A stretch of 64,000 nt of DNA from Streptomyces resistomycificus (GTDB taxonomy: Bacteria; Actinomycetota; Actinomycetes; Streptomycetales; Streptomycetaceae): assembly GCF_001514265.1 (NCBI RefSeq), contig NZ_KQ948988.1, positions 565,395 to 629,394 of the forward strand. Reading direction: 5' to 3'. The translations under genes and the position numbers were made by a program. Below are positions 1-7,718 of the stretch, one piece after another. Under the pieces are notes generated by a model that saw only the letters and a list, made by a program, of their open reading frames with translations, was not told the DNA's origin and did not search any database. How positions within the stretch are numbered: the first letter of the stretch is position 1; each line of letters starts with the position of its first letter.

Positions 1-1
1 G

Positions 2-412
2 GTCCACGCGGTACGGGACCTGCAGCGCGCCGGCCGCAAGGTGCTGTTCGTCGGCGACGGCGTCAACGACGCGCCCGCCCTCGCCGCCGCCCACTCCGGC
101 GTCGCGATGGGCCGGGCGGGGTCGGACCTCGCGCTGGAGACGGCGGACGCCGTGATCGTGCGCGACGAACTCGCCACCGTCCCGGCCGTCGTACGGCTGT
201 CCCGCGCGGCCCGCCGCCTGGTCGTGCAGAACCTGGTGATCGCCGGCGTCTTCATCACCGGACTGGTCCTGTGGGACCTCTTCGGTCATCTGCCGCTGCC
301 CCTGGGCGTCGCAGGTCACGAGGGTTCGACGGTCCTGGTCGGACTCAACGGACTGCGGCTGCTGCGCGAGTCCGCGTGGCGATCCGGCCCGGTGCAGGAC
401 AGCCGAGGTTGA
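2..412 (+). CDS. Heavy-metal translocating P-type ATPase, C-terminal part
   Basis: This is the 3' end of a P1B-type metal-pumping ATPase of the cytoplasmic membrane; the frame is already open at the window edge, so the metal-binding, actuator and phosphorylation domains lie outside. The visible part starts at the end of the P domain with the hinge motif [10 protein letters not shown], whose aspartates bind Mg2+. It continues with the family pattern '[15 protein letters not shown]' and ends in two hydrophobic helices before a short polar tail. The exported metal cannot be told, because the CPx helix is not in view. The family call is firm; substrate is unknown. Confidence 0.9.
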   Translation, partial: VHAVRDLQRAGRKVLFVGDGVNDAPALAAAHSGVAMGRAGSDLALETADAVIVRDELATVPAVVRLSRAARRLVVQNLVIAGVFITGLVLWDLFGHLPLPLGVAGHEGSTVLVGLNGLRLLRESAWRSGPVQDSRG

Positions 413-473
413 TGTCGGATTCTCGCCAGCCCCGGTTCGGCCCGTGGACGATGCTGGACGCATGCAGATGGGG

Positions 474-1979
474 ATGCACACCGACACCGAGCGCTGCGTG
501 CGCGCCGTCCAGTCCAAGGACGCCCGCTTCGACGGCTGGTTCTTCACCGCCGTCCTGACGACCCGGATCTACTGCCGGCCCAGCTGCCCGGTGGTGCCGC
601 CCAAGCCCGAGAACATGACGTTCCACCCGAGCGCGGCGGCCTGCCAGCAGGCCGGGTTCCGGGCCTGCAAGCGGTGCCGGCCCGACACCAGCCCGGGCTC
701 CCCGGAGTGGAACCAGCGCGCCGACCTCGTGGCCCGCGCCATGCGCCTGGTCGCCGACGGCGTCGTGGACCGCGAGGGCGTGCCCGGACTCGCCGCCCGG
801 CTCGGCTACAGCACCCGGCAGGTGGAACGCCAGCTGCTCGCCGAGCTGGGCGCCGGTCCGCTCGCCCTCGCCCGGGCGCAGCGCGCCCAGACGGCCCGGT
901 TGCTCATCGAGACGACCCCGCTCCCGATGGCGGAGATCGCCTTCGCCGCCGGCTTCGCCTCGATCCGCACCTTCAACGACACCGTGCGCGAGGTCTTCGC
1001 CCTGTCACCCAGCGAGCTGCGCGCCCGGCTGCCGAAGAGGAGCGCACCGGCGTCCGGCCTCGACGCGACCGCCCCGCGCCCCGGCGGCACCCCCGGCGCC
1101 CTCACCCTCCGCCTCCCGTTCCGCGCCCCCCTGAACCCCGACAACCTCTTCGGCCACCTCGCCGCGACCGCCGTCCCGGGCGTCGAGGAGTGGCGGGAGG
1201 GCGCCTACCGGCGCACACTGCGACTGCCGTACGGCCACGGCATCGTGGCCCTCACCCCGCGGCCGGACCACATCGCCTGCCGCCTCACCCTCACCGACCT
1301 GCGCGACCTGACCGTCGCCATCAGCCGCTGCCGCCGCCTGCTGGACCTGGACGCCGACCCGGTCGCCGTCGACGACCAGCTGCGCACGGATCCGTGCCTC
1401 GCCCCGCTGGTCGACAAGGCCCCCGGCCGACGGGTGCCGCGCGCGGTCGACGAGGCGGAGTTCGCCGTCCGCGCGGTCCTCGGCCAGCAGGTCTCCACGG
1501 CAGCCGCCCGCACGCACGCGGCCCGCCTGGTCACCGCGCACGGCGACCCGGTCGACGACCCCGAGGGCGGCCTCACCCACCTCTTCCCGACCCCCGAGGC
1601 GCTGGCCGCGGTGGACCCGGCCGCGCTGGCGATGCCCCGCACCCGTCGCACCACGTTCACCACCCTGGTGAGCCAACTCGCCGACGGCACACTCAGCCTG
1701 GGAGTGGAGAGCGACTGGGCGCGAACCCGTGCCCGACTGCTGGAACTTCCCGGCTTCGGGCCCTGGACGGTCGACGTCATCGCCATGCGCGCCCTCGGCG
1801 ACCCCGACGCCTTCCTCCCCACCGACCTCGGCATCCGGCGCGCCGCACAGGAGTTGGGGCTGCCCTCGACCCCGGCGGCGCTCACCGCCCGCGCGGCGGC
1901 CTGGCGCCCCTGGCGGGCGTACGCGGTCCAGTACCTGTGGGCGACCGACAGTCACCCGATCAACTTCCTCCCCGTATAA
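474..1979 (+). CDS. alkA: Ada-AlkA fusion: methylphosphotriester sensor/AraC regulator with 3-methyladenine DNA glycosylase
   Basis: A 501-residue alkylation-damage protein. Residues 1-75 are an Ada zinc domain: Cys34, Cys38, Cys65 and Cys68 have the spacing of the four zinc ligands of E. coli Ada, Cys34 matching the methyl-accepting cysteine. Residues of about 85-180 form an AraC-type helix-turn-helix. Residues of about 200-490 are an AlkA-like HhH-GPD glycosylase with hairpin 'LPGFGPWTVD' and likely catalytic Asp451 in 'LPTDLG'. By family, it should accept methyl groups from phosphotriesters, activate transcription and excise N3-alkylpurines. ATG at 474 places the Ada domain at the usual distance; ATG 462 and GTG 444 are in-frame alternatives. 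ogt starts 9 nt after the stop, suggesting one transcript. Confidence 0.92.
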   Translation: MHTDTERCVRAVQSKDARFDGWFFTAVLTTRIYCRPSCPVVPPKPENMTFHPSAAACQQAGFRACKRCRPDTSPGSPEWNQRADLVARAMRLVADGVVDREGVPGLAARLGYSTRQVERQLLAELGAGPLALARAQRAQTARLLIETTPLPMAEIAFAAGFASIRTFNDTVREVFALSPSELRARLPKRSAPASGLDATAPRPGGTPGALTLRLPFRAPLNPDNLFGHLAATAVPGVEEWREGAYRRTLRLPYGHGIVALTPRPDHIACRLTLTDLRDLTVAISRCRRLLDLDADPVAVDDQLRTDPCLAPLVDKAPGRRVPRAVDEAEFAVRAVLGQQVSTAAARTHAARLVTAHGDPVDDPEGGLTHLFPTPEALAAVDPAALAMPRTRRTTFTTLVSQLADGTLSLGVESDWARTRARLLELPGFGPWTVDVIAMRALGDPDAFLPTDLGIRRAAQELGLPSTPAALTARAAAWRPWRAYAVQYLWATDSHPINFLPV

Positions 1980-1988
1980 GGACGTTCA

Positions 1989-2471
1989 GTGAAACAGCAC
2001 ACGGTCCTCGACAGCCCCTACGGCCCGCTGACCCTCGTCGCCGACGACGGCGTCCTGTGCGGCCTCTACATGACCGAGCAGCGCCACCGGCCGTCGGAGG
2101 AGACGTTCGGCTCCCGCGACGCGAGGGTCTTCGCGGCGGCCGAAGAGGAACTGGAAGCCTATTTCGCCGGCGAGCTGAAGGAGTTCGGCCTCGAACTGCG
2201 CCTGCACGGAACCCCGTTCCAGCGCAGTGTCTGGGAACAGCTCCAGAGGATCCCCTACGGCGAGACCCGCACCTACGGCGAACTCGCCGACGCCCTCGGC
2301 AACCCAGCCGCCTCCCGCGCGGTGGGTCTCGCCAACGGCCGGAACCCCGTCGGCATCATCGTGCCGTGCCACCGCGTGGTCGGCGCAGGCGGCAGCCTGA
2401 CCGGCTACGGCGGCGGCCTGGACCGCAAGCAGCGCCTGCTGGACTTCGAGAGCGGCACCGCGTTGTTCTAG
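1989..2471 (+). CDS. ogt: Methylated-DNA--[protein]-cysteine S-methyltransferase
   Basis: Suicide repair protein that moves the O6-alkyl group of guanine onto its own cysteine. The 160 residues have family-normal length and contain the active-site motif PCHRVVG, with the acceptor at Cys127. The winged-helix signature 'TYGELADALGNPAASRAVG' lies just before it, and the C-terminal 'GYGGGLDRKQRLLDFE' is also typical. The start is GTG, 9 nt behind the Ada-AlkA stop, so the two repair activities are probably co-expressed in answer to alkylation. Identification is secure. Confidence 0.95.
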   Translation: MKQHTVLDSPYGPLTLVADDGVLCGLYMTEQRHRPSEETFGSRDARVFAAAEEELEAYFAGELKEFGLELRLHGTPFQRSVWEQLQRIPYGETRTYGELADALGNPAASRAVGLANGRNPVGIIVPCHRVVGAGGSLTGYGGGLDRKQRLLDFESGTALF

Positions 2472-2500
2472 CTCCCGTCCGGCCCGGCCCCTCGCCCGAG

Positions 2501-2869
2501 TCAGCCGGCCCGCTCCGCCGCACTGCGCTCCACACAGAACTCGTTGCCCTCCGGGTCGGCGAGGACCACCCAGCCCGTGCCGTCGGCGTTGCGGCGGTCG
2601 TCGACCAGCGTGGCCCCGACGGCGAGGAGGCGATCGACCTCCTCGTCGCGGGTGCGGTCCTGCGGCTGGAGGTCGAGATGCAGACGGTTCTTGACGGTCT
2701 TCGGCTCGGCGACGGTGACGAACAGCAGTCCGGCGCCCTCGAGCAGCGCCTCCGGGTCACCCGGCTCGTCGTCCTCGTGCAGGGGCTGCCCCAGGGCTCG
2801 CGCCCAGAAGCTGCCCAGCCCGTAGGCGTCGGCGCAGTCGATCGTCACATGGCGTATCGCGGAGGTCAT
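2501..2869 (-). CDS. VOC (glyoxalase/bleomycin-resistance fold) family protein
   Basis: A 122-residue single-module vicinal-oxygen-chelate protein. It shows the beta-alpha-beta-beta-beta pattern twice, beginning 'IRHVTIDCADAYGLGSFWARALG' in part and ending 'VLADPEGNEFCVE', the usual C-terminal metal-ligand strand. A histidine in 'NRLHLDL' and the glutamate of 'NEFCVE' are likely metal ligands. Substrate cannot be predicted; such proteins range from isomerases to drug-binding resistance proteins. It converges with ogt and stands alone. The ribosome site before the ATG is weak. Confidence 0.8.
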   Translation of the reverse strand: MTSAIRHVTIDCADAYGLGSFWARALGQPLHEDDEPGDPEALLEGAGLLFVTVAEPKTVKNRLHLDLQPQDRTRDEEVDRLLAVGATLVDDRRNADGTGWVVLADPEGNEFCVERSAAERAG

Positions 2870-3015
2870 GACAGTGATTCTCGGCCGGCCCGCCGATCTC
2901 GCGCAGCGGTTTCGGCCGGCGCACGGTGCCGATCGGCTCCCCGACCACCTCGTCGTACGGCGTCGGCTCCCCGTTCACGACGCCCGCATGACGTGCCGCA
3001 CCGCGGCAGCGGTCC

Positions 3016-3327
3016 CTAGCCGCCCAACCCCCATCGCACGCCCGCCACGACCCCCAACAGCAGGGCAGGAACCACCCACCCCCACCCCATGACCCGCCGC
3101 ACCGACGGAAGCAGCCACAACCCCGTCGCCGCAGCGGCAGCCACGATGGTGAGGACGCACGAGAGGACGATGCCGGCGTACGCGTCGTCGTCCCAGGACC
3201 CCGACGGACTGATCGTCAGGGCTGTCCAGCAGAAATACGCGGCGACGAGGGTGAGCAGGGTGAGGGGTACGGCCAGGACCAGGCGCAGGCAGCCGCGGTC
3301 GGCATCGGGGTGAGCGGGGTGGGTCAT
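3016..3327 (-). CDS. Small integral membrane protein, last gene of the WXG-like/transglycosylase-like operon
   Basis: A 103-residue protein with three clear hydrophobic segments (about residues 14-34, 48-70 and 80-101) and a short polar N-terminus. No known family is recognised. Its ATG overlaps the stop of the upstream gene by one nucleotide (TGATG), so translation is probably coupled and the protein likely serves the same system as its two partners. A membrane partner, immunity-like protein or export accessory would fit the context, but nothing in the sequence decides between them. Confidence 0.65.
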   Translation of the reverse strand: MTHPAHPDADRGCLRLVLAVPLTLLTLVAAYFCWTALTISPSGSWDDDAYAGIVLSCVLTIVAAAAATGLWLLPSVRRVMGWGWVVPALLLGVVAGVRWGLGG

Positions 3328-4715
3328 CAGCGCAGCGCGTTCCTTGCGTCGTCCAGGTTGTTGGTGAAGCCACGCCCGTAGCCCTGGGCGTCGTCGGTCT
3401 GCCAGTACGGGCCGCCGTTGTAGCGTGCGGCAAGCTCCTGGTACTGAGCCGGCGTCATCTCCTCGGGCGGTACGTCGGCGAAGTCGCTCTCGGCCTTGAG
3501 CTGGGCCAGGTACTCCGAGGCGATGAACATGTTCTGCGCGGGGTCCTGGAGGGCTTCCTCCACCGTGCCGCGCTGCTGGTCGGTGAGGTTGTCGGGGTCG
3601 TAACCGAGGACCTCGGCGCCGCGTCGCACCTGGATGGCGATGGGCCCCATGGAGGTGTTGTCCGGGTCGCCGCCCAGACGCCAGGGCAGGCTCTCCGGGG
3701 CGAGCGGGCTCAGCGGGGAGTCCGCCTGTTCGCGGACGGTGTCGGTGATGTCGTCGAGGATGCCGGGCTGCCCGCCGATCTCCTGCCACGCGATGCCGGC
3801 GACCATGTCCGGGGGCAGCCCCGAGTTCTGTGCCGCCGCCTTGATGATCTCCTTGTTCGCGGTGATCCACTCGGCGCGCTCCTGGGCGTTGGAGGGCGGG
3901 CTCCAGTAGTTGTCCTTCGCGCCGGGGAGGTTGGCGACCTGCATTCGGATGTCGCGCAGAGCCGGGGAGACGATCTCGTTCCCGGCCATGGGGTAGTGGT
4001 CCTGTTTGGGGCCACTGCCGGGCAGATGCGTCAGAGGGTTCGTGCGTGCCTCGGCCGCCTCTCGCCGCAGTTCCGAGATCGCGGAAACGATGTCGACGCG
4101 TTGGATGAAACCCATACGGAAGTCCGGCAGGAGGTCGTACGCCTGCTTGAGCTCGTGGACACAGAGCTCCCTCGCCTCGTGCTCCGTGGTCTTCGCCAGG
4201 TAGAAGTCACCACCCGTGGCGTCGTGCAGGCGGTTGGCGTCCTCGCGGATGTCATCGACGTCCATGGTGAGTTCGGCGAAGAAGTCCATGACACCGGTGG
4301 TGTCCCGCATGTCCTCCCACTGGCGCATCGGCTCCGCCTCCTGGGCCTCACGAGTGATGGCCGTGCCCTTGGTGTGGATCAGGTCCGCGAGGAGCTGCTC
4401 GGTCGCCTTGCCGTTGGAGAAATGGGCCTTGGCCACCTCCAGCGCGAACGCGTAACCGCGAAGGGCGCTCGCCGCCTTGTCGTAGCCCTCGGCCAGCTGC
4501 GCGAGGAGTTTGCGCCCCTCGGCGAGGCGGGCCTCGTAGTGCTGACTGCCTTCGCTCTTCCACTGAGTGTGCTTCTCAGCCCGCTCGGCGGACGGGTCGA
4601 CCGCTACGAGCAGGTCCCGCAGACGCTTGAACTCGTCCGCGTTCCGTTCGACGAGGGGCGGGCTGCAGCCGTCCAGGAACTCGACGTCCTTCCGGTGGCA
4701 CATACCGCTGGTCAT
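3327..4715 (-). CDS. Helical WXG-like protein with lytic-transglycosylase-like C-terminal domain
   Basis: A 462-residue protein without a signal peptide. Residues of about 1-240 are predicted mostly alpha-helical and coiled, in the manner of WXG100/LXG-type proteins secreted through type VII systems. From about residue 245 a lysozyme-like region begins: 'MVAGIAWQEIGG' resembles the catalytic-glutamate helix of SLT enzymes, followed by 'SMGPIAIQV' and the late motif 'ELAARYNGG'. This suggests a wall-cleaving domain. The start ATG overlaps the stop of the preceding gene by 4 nt, and the stop overlaps the next start. A T7SS effector or a spore/septum wall enzyme are both possible; no ESX core genes are visible here. 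The fold assignment is by motif only. Confidence 0.6.
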   Translation of the reverse strand: MTSGMCHRKDVEFLDGCSPPLVERNADEFKRLRDLLVAVDPSAERAEKHTQWKSEGSQHYEARLAEGRKLLAQLAEGYDKAASALRGYAFALEVAKAHFSNGKATEQLLADLIHTKGTAITREAQEAEPMRQWEDMRDTTGVMDFFAELTMDVDDIREDANRLHDATGGDFYLAKTTEHEARELCVHELKQAYDLLPDFRMGFIQRVDIVSAISELRREAAEARTNPLTHLPGSGPKQDHYPMAGNEIVSPALRDIRMQVANLPGAKDNYWSPPSNAQERAEWITANKEIIKAAAQNSGLPPDMVAGIAWQEIGGQPGILDDITDTVREQADSPLSPLAPESLPWRLGGDPDNTSMGPIAIQVRRGAEVLGYDPDNLTDQQRGTVEEALQDPAQNMFIASEYLAQLKAESDFADVPPEEMTPAQYQELAARYNGGPYWQTDDAQGYGRGFTNNLDDARNALR

Positions 4716-5161
4716 CGCGCCTCCGGGGCGACGTACTGGCCGTAGTGCAGGAGGCTGTCGAGGAAGTGCTGCGCCGTGTCGTCTTCGATCTTCACGAAGT
4801 CGCTGCCCGTCGTGCGCAGCCGGGTGGAGAGGGCCGCGAACAGGGCGACCGCGTCCAGGTACTGGTCCCCGGCGAATCCGGCGAACCGCGCCACCTGCTC
4901 GGCCACGTCCCCGTGCGCCCGGGGCTCCCGGGCCATGGTGGTCAGTTCGGCGTCAGGCCGCCCCTCCTGGAGGAAACCCGCGATCTCGATCAGCAGGTTC
5001 GCGTTGCCGTTGATCGACTCCGTACTGGCTGCCAGGGAACCCGCGGCAGGAGCTTGCGAACCACCGCCTCCGTCCGCCGGCAGCTGGTCGATCTGCATGC
5101 CCGTCTGCTGTCGCGCCAAGGCGTCGGCCTTGAGCTGAGCCCATTCCTCTTCGAAAGACAA
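4712..5161 (-). CDS. WXG100-like helical protein, first gene of the operon
   Basis: A 149-residue hypothetical protein. After a polar, glycine-rich N-terminal region (about residues 1-40) come several amphipathic helices, consistent with an ESX-type partner protein, although no clean WXG tripeptide is present. There is no signal peptide. The start is TTG at 5161, supported by a strong purine-rich ribosome site (AAGGGGG) 6-8 nt upstream. The stop overlaps the ATG of the transglycosylase-like gene (ATGA), so the two proteins are likely made together and may form a complex. A tandem 17-bp repeat lies directly upstream of the start. Confidence 0.55.
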   Translation of the reverse strand: MSFEEEWAQLKADALARQQTGMQIDQLPADGGGGSQAPAAGSLAASTESINGNANLLIEIAGFLQEGRPDAELTTMAREPRAHGDVAEQVARFAGFAGDQYLDAVALFAALSTRLRTTGSDFVKIEDDTAQHFLDSLLHYGQYVAPEAR

Positions 5162-5175
5162 CCGTTCCCCCTTCA

Positions 5176-5212
5176 GCGTGACGTCCCGAACATCGGCGTG
5201 ACGTCCCGAACA
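5176..5212. repeat. Tandem 17-bp repeat upstream of the WXG-like operon
   Basis: The 17-mer GCGTGACGTCCCGAACA occurs at 5176-5192 and again at 5196-5212, a 20-bp period. Each copy carries the palindrome GACGTC. It lies 15-51 nt before the TTG start of the operon, where an operator or leader element could sit. Two exact copies in such a short gap are unlikely to be chance, but the binding protein is unknown. Confidence 0.45.
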
Positions 5213-5348
5213 GCCAGTCGATCATGCCACCGAGAGGGGTCGCGCCGGAACCTTCAATTCTTCGAAGGGCGGGGCGGCGCGGCGGGTCCGGGCCCTCGTC
5301 CCACGCGGCTGCGCACCACTTCCTCCGCCACCGCGGGCCGCTAACCTA

Positions 5349-5884
5349 GTGCTCGCCGCTCTGCTGCTCGGCGGGAACCCCGCGCGGGCGGGGGCCGTGC
5401 CGGCGCTGCGGCTCGCCGGCGCCAGGATCAGCGGCCGGCTCGACCTCAGCGGTGCCGAGAGCACCCTCGGGCTGTGGTTCGAGCAGTGTTCGTTCGAGGA
5501 GGGCGTCAGCTTCTCCGGCGCCGCCACCCGGACCATGGCGATCAAACCGAAGCGAGATCCCCGGTGCCGACCTGACGATGGCCCGGGTGAAGGGCCGGGT
5601 CGAGCTGTGCGGGTCGGTGGTGCGAGGCAGGATGTCGCTGTTGAACGCCCGGCTGGCCGGCCAGCTGGTGCTCACCGAGGCGGTCCTCCACCACCCGGGT
5701 GACTGGGCCGTCTTCGCGGGCGGGCTGGTGGCGGAGGGCGGGGTCTTCTGCCGCAGGGCCGAGGTGGACGGGGGGGATACGCCTGCTGGGCGCGCACCTG
5801 TCCGGCGGCCTGCACCTGCAAGGAGCCCGCGTGCGCGGACCCGAGACCGTCGCCGTCCTCGCTCAACCGGAACTGGACCGTCGC
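5349..5884 (+). pseudogene. Decayed membrane-associated oxidoreductase-like (pentapeptide-like repeat) gene
   Basis: Three consecutive reading frames spell out one protein of a Streptomyces 'membrane-associated oxidoreductase' family with beta-helix-like repeats of the type 'LxGARIxGxLxLxxA'. Frame one (from 5349) gives 'ALRLAGARISGRLDLSGAE'; after a shift near 5535-5565, frame two gives 'VELCGSVVRGRMSLLNARL'; after a second shift near the G6 run at about 5768, frame three gives 'LLGAHLSGGLHLQGARV'. The N-terminus is missing, since a stop abuts 5349, and the C-terminus ends early. With two frameshifts and both ends lost, this is a pseudogene; sequencing error cannot explain the missing ends. 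Confidence 0.7.
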
Positions 5885-5909
5885 GCGCCCGCGTCCTGGC
5901 CCTCCGGCG

Positions 5910-6404
5910 TCAGCCCACCCGGTGCCCGTTCTCCAGCTCCGCCGTCCCCGAGCCGTTCGCGAGCACGTCCAGTGCGGACAGGACGCGGCGGCCGAGGGCG
6001 CCCGGCAGGTACTCGGTGAGCTCCTCGCGCGGGACCATCCGCCAGGACAGCAGCTCCTCCTCCTGGAGGCGGATCGCCTTGAAGTCGTCCTCGCCGAAGA
6101 CCCCGCCGTCGTACAGGTACGCCACCAGCGGCGGCCGGGCCGTCCCGTGAACCCAGTCCACCGCGAGCAGGCGGCCGAGCTCGCGGTCCAGGCCGATTTC
6201 CTCGAAGGTCTCACGACGCGCCCCCTGCCGTGGGGTCTCGCCCTCGTCGGACTCGATGGTGCCGCCGGGAAGCGCCCACCCCTCACGGTAGTTGGGTTCC
6301 ACGAGCAGGATCCGGCCCTCGGCGTCGCGGAAGAGGGCGGCGGCACCGGCGAGGACACGGGGGAGACCAGCGATGTACGCGGCGAAGTCTTCTGTGGTGG
6401 TCAT
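5910..6404 (-). CDS. NUDIX hydrolase
   Basis: A 164-residue pyrophosphohydrolase. The Nudix box reads 'GGTIESDEGETPRQGARRE' followed by TFEEIG, a variant with two extra residues between the first glutamate and 'GET' compared with the canonical spacing. 'LLVEPNYREGWALPGG' precedes it. Substrate is unknown, but the gene lies 59 nt downstream of an ADP-ribosylglycohydrolase on the same strand, which makes ADP-ribose or another nucleoside diphosphate derivative an attractive guess. ATG 6404 was chosen because it begins the conserved fold; the frame stays open upstream. Confidence 0.85.
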   Translation of the reverse strand: MTTTEDFAAYIAGLPRVLAGAAALFRDAEGRILLVEPNYREGWALPGGTIESDEGETPRQGARRETFEEIGLDRELGRLLAVDWVHGTARPPLVAYLYDGGVFGEDDFKAIRLQEEELLSWRMVPREELTEYLPGALGRRVLSALDVLANGSGTAELENGHRVG

Positions 6405-6463
6405 CAAAAAAGGGTAACCAGGCTCCGCAACCACACCCTCGGTCCGCGTGCGCCGCCCACCGG

Positions 6464-7540
6464 CTACGACTCGGCCGTCTCGGCCAGCCGCAGCGTCCGC
6501 TCGGCCAGTTCGCTGATGCGTACGCCGTCGAAGCCGAAGACCGCGCTGCGCACCGTGTCCTCCAGCGGGTCCTTCCACTGGGCCGGGATGGCGTCCGCCC
6601 CGGTCAGCACCCCGGCCACGGATCCCGCGGTCGCGCCGTTGGAGTCGGTGTCCAGACCGCCGCGGACGGTGAGCGCGATGGTGCGGGTGAAGTCGCCGTC
6701 GCCGTACAGGAGCCCCGCTGTCAGGACGGCGGCGTTCGGGACGGTGTGGATCCAGCCGAGCCCGGCGGTCTCCTCGGCCACCGTGGTGAGTGTGTCCTCC
6801 CAGGTCATCCGGGTGTCGTGGAGGGAGACGACCCGCCGTACGGTACGGGCGAGCCGGCTGCTCGCCGGGATGACGGTCAGCGCCTCGTCCACCGCCTGGC
6901 GCACGCTGACGGCGGTGAACGCCGCCGAGACCAGCGCCGCCGCCCACATCGCGCCGTACACCCCGTTTCCGGTGTGGGACAGCACCGCGTCCCGGCGGGC
7001 GAGGGCGGCGGCGCGCCGCGGGGCGCCGGGGCGGGTCCAGCCGTAGATGTCGGCGCGGATGAGGGCCCCGATCCACTCCTGGTACGGATTGTCGTACGTC
7101 GCCGTCAGCGGCGGCTTCAGGCCGTTGGAGAGGTTGCGGTAGGCGGCCCGCTCGGCGGTGAAGGTCTGCAGGTACGGCAGCCGCAGCAGCCACAGGTCAC
7201 CGACCTGCTCGGTGCTGAACGCGAAACCGTGGGTCTCCAGCAGGTCCAGCCCCAGGATGGCGTAGTCGACGTCGTCGTCGCGGCAGCTGCCGTGGATACG
7301 GCCCCGCACGCACTGGCGCCACTCCGGTCGCAGCTCGAGACCGGCGCTCTCGCCGACGGGCTCCGGCAGATAGTCGGTGAGCGGCAGCGCGGCGGCCTGC
7401 CGCAGATAGCGGTCGATCCGGTCCCGCGTCCACAGGTCGCCCTGCTCGACCGGCTTGCCGAGCATGTTGCCCGCGATCCGGCCCAGCCAGCCCCCGAGGA
7501 CGCGGTCGGCGAGCTCTGGCTCAGTGCCCACAGGGGTCAT
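6464..7540 (-). CDS. ADP-ribosylglycohydrolase (DraG/ARH family)
   Basis: A 358-residue ADP-ribosyl hydrolase-like protein. The N-terminal 'GGWLGRIAGNMLGKPVE' and 'RDDDVDYAILGLDLLE' supply the first acidic metal-binding cluster, and the late 'GLDTDSNGATAGSVAGVLTGA' supplies the second; together they bind two Mg2+ and ADP-ribose in this family. The role would be removal of ADP-ribose from a protein, nucleic acid or small molecule. No ADP-ribosyltransferase gene is seen in the window. A NUDIX gene follows 59 nt downstream and could process the released nucleotide. The fold call is strong; the substrate is not known. Confidence 0.85.
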   Translation of the reverse strand: MTPVGTEPELADRVLGGWLGRIAGNMLGKPVEQGDLWTRDRIDRYLRQAAALPLTDYLPEPVGESAGLELRPEWRQCVRGRIHGSCRDDDVDYAILGLDLLETHGFAFSTEQVGDLWLLRLPYLQTFTAERAAYRNLSNGLKPPLTATYDNPYQEWIGALIRADIYGWTRPGAPRRAAALARRDAVLSHTGNGVYGAMWAAALVSAAFTAVSVRQAVDEALTVIPASSRLARTVRRVVSLHDTRMTWEDTLTTVAEETAGLGWIHTVPNAAVLTAGLLYGDGDFTRTIALTVRGGLDTDSNGATAGSVAGVLTGADAIPAQWKDPLEDTVRSAVFGFDGVRISELAERTLRLAETAES

Positions 7541-7718
7541 AGCTCCGGTCTACCCAATTCCGGGGACACCCGCGCGGGCTTGGGCCGTCCGGACGGACAT
7601 CATCGGCGCGTCCCAGGGGCCGGTCGGGACGGGACGGCGCGGGCGTCCTCAGGTTAAGGTCACAGCGGCGCGACTGGCCTTGACGTGCGTGAGGCCCGGA
7701 GAGCAAGGGGAAGACAAG

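Noticed and set aside
674..3019. Very long frame across Ada-AlkA, ogt and the VOC gene
   Set aside because: Arg/Pro/Gly-rich shadow of three well-supported genes; no family resemblance and wrong codon bias.
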